DNA of 64,000 bases from Desulfobacteraceae bacterium. Its GTDB lineage: Bacteria; Desulfobacterota; Desulfobacteria; Desulfobacterales; Desulfobacteraceae. Where the stretch lies: assembly GCA_016744295.1 (NCBI GenBank), contig JADGEQ010000002.1, positions 175,263 to 239,262 of the forward strand. The letters are read 5' to 3'. The translations under genes were made by a program, and so were the position numbers. Positions 61,010 to 64,000 of this stretch are shown here, one piece after another. The notes beneath the pieces are model-generated. The model did not search any database, was not told where the DNA came from, and saw only the letters and a list, made by a program, of their open reading frames with translations. Numbering within the stretch: the first letter of the stretch is position 1; every line of letters begins with the position of its first letter.

Positions 61010-62848
61010 ATGGCTGACAAATTCATGAGCATGAAAAATCTGACTTTTACCCTGAATTCCCGGGGGGGGAGGTACCGGTCCATCACCCCGGATTATTTAA
61101 GCAACCACACCCCAAAGCGTGTTGATATGGTTTTCAAGGCCGCCCTGGACCTGGGTAAAAAAGTGCTTCACCCCATGTTTGAAGAGATGGACCGCCGCCC
61201 GCCCCAGCTTGTTGACGGCAGGGTCCGGATTCATCCGGGGGTCAGGCCCATGCTGGAAAGGCTGGGTGAGGATGGCTGGATATCCGCCCTTTTTCCCGAA
61301 CGCTGGGAGGGGGAGAGCATGCCTTCCTCTCTGCTGCTGTGTATCAATTATATTTTTGCCACGGCCAATTATTCGGCGTCGGTTTATGCCGGTTTGACCA
61401 TGGGGGCTGCAAAGCTGATCTTAAGTTTTGGATCAAAAACGCTTCAAAACAGGTATTTGCCCCCCATGCTGGCGGGCAAATGGCAGGGAACCATGGCCCT
61501 TACCGAGCCTGAATCCGGCACTTCTCTGGGGGATCTTTGTACCGAAGCCGTACCACTGGAACAAGGAGGATCAGAGCCCGATCAAGCCAAACAAGGGCAA
61601 TACAAAATTTCTGGGGAAAAAATCTTTATCTCCGCCGGTGACCACGACGGGGTGGACAATGTGGTCCATTTGATGCTGGCCCGGATAAAAGGAGCTCCCC
61701 CGGGTGTGCGGGGTATTTCTCTTTTTGTTGTCCCAAAATTCAGGCCCGATTCCCAGGGCAACCTTGTGGACAATGATGTCATTGTGACCCAGGTGTTTCA
61801 TAAGTTGGGGTATAGAGGTGCTCCCATTGTAGGGCTTCGTCTGGGGGAAAAGGAAAATTGTATTGGATATCTGGTGGGCAAAGAGCATCAAGGCCTTTCC
61901 TATATGTTCCAGATGATGAACAATGCCCGACTGGAAGTGGGCATGGGGGCAACCGCCATTGCCACATCAGCTTATCACAGCGCTTTGACCTATTGCCGGA
62001 CCCGGTGCCAGGGCAGAAAAATTACGGCTTCCAAGGACTCCGCACCCATCCCCATTATTGAACATCCGGATGTGAAACGCATGCTGCTTTTCCAGCGGGC
62101 CGTATCAGAAGGGTCCTTGTCCCTGATTCTCCAATGCGGTATGTACGAGGACATCCTTGCCAGGGATCCTTCCCAAACAGACTGCCATTTGCTGTTGGAA
62201 TTGCTCACCCCGGTGGCCAAAACCTATCCGTCGGAAATGGGTATTTTGTCCACCAGCACAGCCATCCAGTGTTTTGGCGGATACGGGTATTGTGATGATT
62301 TCCCTGTGGAGCAGCATTTCAGGGACATGCGCATTCATACTATCCACGAGGGTACCACGGGTATCCAGGCCATGGACCTGCTGGGCCGAAAACTTACCAT
62401 GGAAAATGGCCGAACCCTGATATTGCTTAAACAGGAGATGGAAGATGCTATTGGTTCGGCCCGGAATCACCCGGAACTTGCCAAAATGGTCCAAGAGATG
62501 GGCAATGCCATGGGGATGCTGGAAAAAACCAGTTTGGGGTTGGGGGGTGTGGCCATGGAAAAAGGGCCGGAAGCCTATCTGGCCGATGCCAGTCTTTTTC
62601 TTGAGATGTTCGGAATCATGGTCATTGGGTGGCAATGGTTGACCATGGCCGATGCTGCCCTGGTTGAATTGGCTAAACTGGAAAAAGAGGGGTCAAAGAA
62701 AAAGGATATCCTCTTTTATAAAGGAAAGGTTCATGTGGCCCACTATTTTTTCGCATATGAACTGCCCAAAATGGAAGGGCTGGCCAACACACTTGAACAT
62801 TCAGGCCAGATGACCCTGGATATTCCCGAGGCCTGCTTTACCGATTGA
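61010..62848 (+). CDS. acyl-CoA dehydrogenase, long (C-terminal extension) type
   Basis: This dehydrogenase (612 aa) is a paralogue of the 603-residue enzyme in the same operon. The pattern ALTEPESGTSLGDL, the FAD-contact ISGEKIFISAGDHDG and the catalytic-glutamate motif IHEGTTGIQAMDLLGRKL are clear, followed by the C-terminal extension. AAGGAAACC precedes the ATG. It follows the hydroxyacyl-CoA dehydrogenase by 22 nt. Two such long dehydrogenases in one operon suggest two successive dehydrogenations or two chain lengths. Confidence 0.88.
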   Translation: MADKFMSMKNLTFTLNSRGGRYRSITPDYLSNHTPKRVDMVFKAALDLGKKVLHPMFEEMDRRPPQLVDGRVRIHPGVRPMLERLGEDGWISALFPERWEGESMPSSLLLCINYIFATANYSASVYAGLTMGAAKLILSFGSKTLQNRYLPPMLAGKWQGTMALTEPESGTSLGDLCTEAVPLEQGGSEPDQAKQGQYKISGEKIFISAGDHDGVDNVVHLMLARIKGAPPGVRGISLFVVPKFRPDSQGNLVDNDVIVTQVFHKLGYRGAPIVGLRLGEKENCIGYLVGKEHQGLSYMFQMMNNARLEVGMGATAIATSAYHSALTYCRTRCQGRKITASKDSAPIPIIEHPDVKRMLLFQRAVSEGSLSLILQCGMYEDILARDPSQTDCHLLLELLTPVAKTYPSEMGILSTSTAIQCFGGYGYCDDFPVEQHFRDMRIHTIHEGTTGIQAMDLLGRKLTMENGRTLILLKQEMEDAIGSARNHPELAKMVQEMGNAMGMLEKTSLGLGGVAMEKGPEAYLADASLFLEMFGIMVIGWQWLTMADAALVELAKLEKEGSKKKDILFYKGKVHVAHYFFAYELPKMEGLANTLEHSGQMTLDIPEACFTD

Positions 62849-62923
62849 AAAATAGCAGGATACAATTTTTCGATCTCATTTGTACAACTCGGTTACAACC
62901 TTATAAAGGAGATAGATCTTTAC

Positions 62924-63697
62924 ATGAACGATAATAATAAAAAAGATATTGAGATCCCCCCGTTTAAATTCAGGACAGATGCAGGCATCGGCTACCTGAC
63001 CCTGGACAGGGCTGCCACCTACAATGCCTTTGATCATTCCATGGTGGTGGCCTTTGAAACACTTTTACGGGACCTGCGGTATGATGAAGAAACCCGGGTG
63101 GTCATCCTGGACGGGGGGGATGCCAAGGGGTTTTGTGCAGGCCTTGACACCAAGGGTTATGCCCCGGAAATCTTCAAGATGACCCCTATCCAGGCCTATA
63201 ATGCCCAGGTTCGGATGAGCAGGCTTTTTTTGGCCATGCGCCAGATTCCCCAGCCTATTATTGCCTGTGTCCACGGAGCTGCTGCAGGAATAGGGTTCTC
63301 CCTTGCCATGGCCGCAGATTTACGGATTCTGGCCAAGGATGCCAGATTTTCCGCAGCTTACATCAATATTGGTCTTGGCGGGGCAGACATGGCATCCAGT
63401 TATTTTCTTCCCCGGCTCATCGGGGCGGGGAGGGCCTATGAATATCTTCTCACCGGAAATTGGATGGATGCCCCAACTGCCATGGAGGTGGGCTTTGCAT
63501 CCAGAATGGTGGAAAAGGAAGAGATGATAGAAACCGCCCGGGGGATTGCCCGAACCATGGTTGAGAAAAATCCCATGGGGATCCGCATGACCAAGGAGGC
63601 CATCAATTGCAATCTGGATTGCCAGGGGTTAGAATCTGCCCTGAACATGGAAGATAGGAATCAGATCATGATGTCCTATACCTATCGGATGAAATAA
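62924..63697 (+). CDS. crotonase-fold enzyme lacking both usual glutamates
   Basis: This protein (257 aa) has the crotonase fold, with the oxyanion-hole segments FCAGLDTKG and HGAAAGIGFSLAMAADL. The two acid/base glutamates of enoyl-CoA hydratases are both missing: the first site reads GFSLA instead of GCELA, and the second YINIG instead of PEIxxG. It may be an isomerase, thioesterase-like or lyase member rather than a hydratase. AAGGAGA precedes the ATG. It is the last gene of the block and is followed by a long inverted repeat. Confidence 0.8.
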   Translation: MNDNNKKDIEIPPFKFRTDAGIGYLTLDRAATYNAFDHSMVVAFETLLRDLRYDEETRVVILDGGDAKGFCAGLDTKGYAPEIFKMTPIQAYNAQVRMSRLFLAMRQIPQPIIACVHGAAAGIGFSLAMAADLRILAKDARFSAAYINIGLGGADMASSYFLPRLIGAGRAYEYLLTGNWMDAPTAMEVGFASRMVEKEEMIETARGIARTMVEKNPMGIRMTKEAINCNLDCQGLESALNMEDRNQIMMSYTYRMK

Positions 63698-63700
63698 TAA

Positions 63701-63764
63701 CAGCCCCAAACTGGCGGCCCAAATGAATGGTAAAAGGGATGAATAGTCCGCTGGTTTGGGGCTG
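63701..63764 (+). terminator. long inverted repeat ending the operon
   Basis: CAGCCCCAAAC-TG-GCGG (63701-63717) pairs with CCGC-TG-GTTTGGGGCTG (63748-63764), with two mismatches at the TG. No T-run follows, so it may be a processing or stabilising structure, or a rho-type end, between the operon and the rRNA promoter. Confidence 0.5.
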
Positions 63765-63823
63765 ATCGATGGATGAATTCATGATATGAAAGCAAACTTT
63801 ATTTCAATTAAATAAAATAAGGT

Positions 63824-63852
63824 TTGACATCGGATCAAAATTCATGCATTAT
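63824..63852 (+). promoter_or_regulatory. rRNA operon promoter
   Basis: TTGACA (63824-63829) and CATTAT (63847-63852) are 17 bp apart. A/T-rich sequence upstream fits an UP element, and a GC-rich discriminator (CGCTCGG) follows the -10, typical of stringently controlled rRNA promoters. A boxA-like element TGATCTTTGAAAATT lies in the leader at 63906-63920. Confidence 0.65.
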
Positions 63853-63978
63853 CGCTCGGTCTTCAGGAGGACAGACTTTAAACAGCCCCTCCGAAATAAA
63901 GAGTTTGATCTTTGAAAATTGGTCAGTGAGAAAAGAAAATGAGCGGGTCTTAGGACCTAAAAGAAGTATCAAAGGATT

Positions 63979-64000
63979 ATAACTGGAGAGTTTGATCCTG
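63979..64000 (+). rRNA. rrs: 16S rRNA, 5' end only
   Basis: GGAGAGTTTGATCCTG matches the conserved first bases of bacterial 16S rRNA (the 27F site). Only about 20 nt are in the window; the gene continues beyond the right edge. The exact mature 5' end is uncertain by a few bases. Confidence 0.9.

Noticed and set aside
1..64000. Insertion sequences, prophage genes, integrases, tRNA genes or CRISPR arrays
   Set aside because: None was recognised; no transposase or integrase motifs, no cloverleaf-like sequences and no regularly spaced repeats were seen by eye. A tRNAscan or IS search could still find a short element.

Overview
The window (64 kb, moderate GC) looks like the chromosome of an anaerobic, acid- and fatty-acid-oxidising bacterium. 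The best guess is a sulfate reducer of the Desulfobacterales type. That is an inference from four acyl-CoA dehydrogenases, an ETF, a CCG-type iron-sulfur oxidoreductase, biotin-dependent acyl-CoA carboxylases, many AMP-forming acyl-CoA ligases, a TRAP transporter and sigma-54 two-component regulators. Only about 20 nt of the 16S gene are present at the right edge, so taxonomy cannot be read directly.

Layout. (1) 16-5492: a complete compact Wadjet (jetABCD) SMC-type anti-plasmid defence operon, followed by a membrane-anchored M20 metallopeptidase. (2) 7135-13476: a GntR/FCD regulator divergent from a tight operon of a ThDP-dependent acetolactate-synthase-fold enzyme, an FAD oxidoreductase, a NIF3-like protein and a Gate-domain membrane protein. 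I cannot assign this set to a known pathway. (3) 13599-21043: two acyl-CoA ligases and two carboxyltransferase subunits, divergent from a TetR regulator. (4) 21787-32052: a leucine/acyclic-terpene-type (Liu/Atu-like) operon with an isovaleryl-CoA-dehydrogenase-like enzyme, ligase, AtuA, crotonase and a three-piece biotin carboxylase (carrier, biotin carboxylase, carboxyltransferase), plus a CCG iron-sulfur protein. (5) 32433-37668: TetR regulator, nitronate-monooxygenase-like enzyme, acyl-CoA ligase and, divergently, etfBA.

(6) 37838-54025: two hybrid sensor kinases with periplasmic solute-binding-type sensors, each followed by a sigma-54-type response regulator. Next comes an intergenic region with paired palindromic activator sites and a -24/-12-like promoter. 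After that lie a TRAP transporter (dctPQM), a formimidoyltransferase, a formimino-THF cyclodeaminase and a sodium:amino-acid symporter. Together they look like a regulated uptake and one-carbon assimilation module for an N-formimino amino acid. (7) 54213-63697: an ACAD10/11-like dehydrogenase, TetR regulator, aminoglycoside-phosphotransferase-fold kinase, SDR, two approximately 600-residue acyl-CoA dehydrogenases, a 3-hydroxyacyl-CoA dehydrogenase and a crotonase. This resembles the levulinate (lva) route through 4-phosphoacyl-CoA. (8) 63824-64000: rRNA promoter, leader and the first bases of 16S rRNA.

The metabolic blocks would feed electrons from acyl-CoA dehydrogenases into EtfAB and probably the CCG protein. 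The two carboxyltransferases in block 3 have no biotin carboxylase or carrier of their own and may borrow those of block 4. Strong palindromes sit in several divergent or promoter regions next to TetR or GntR genes, so most blocks look substrate-induced.
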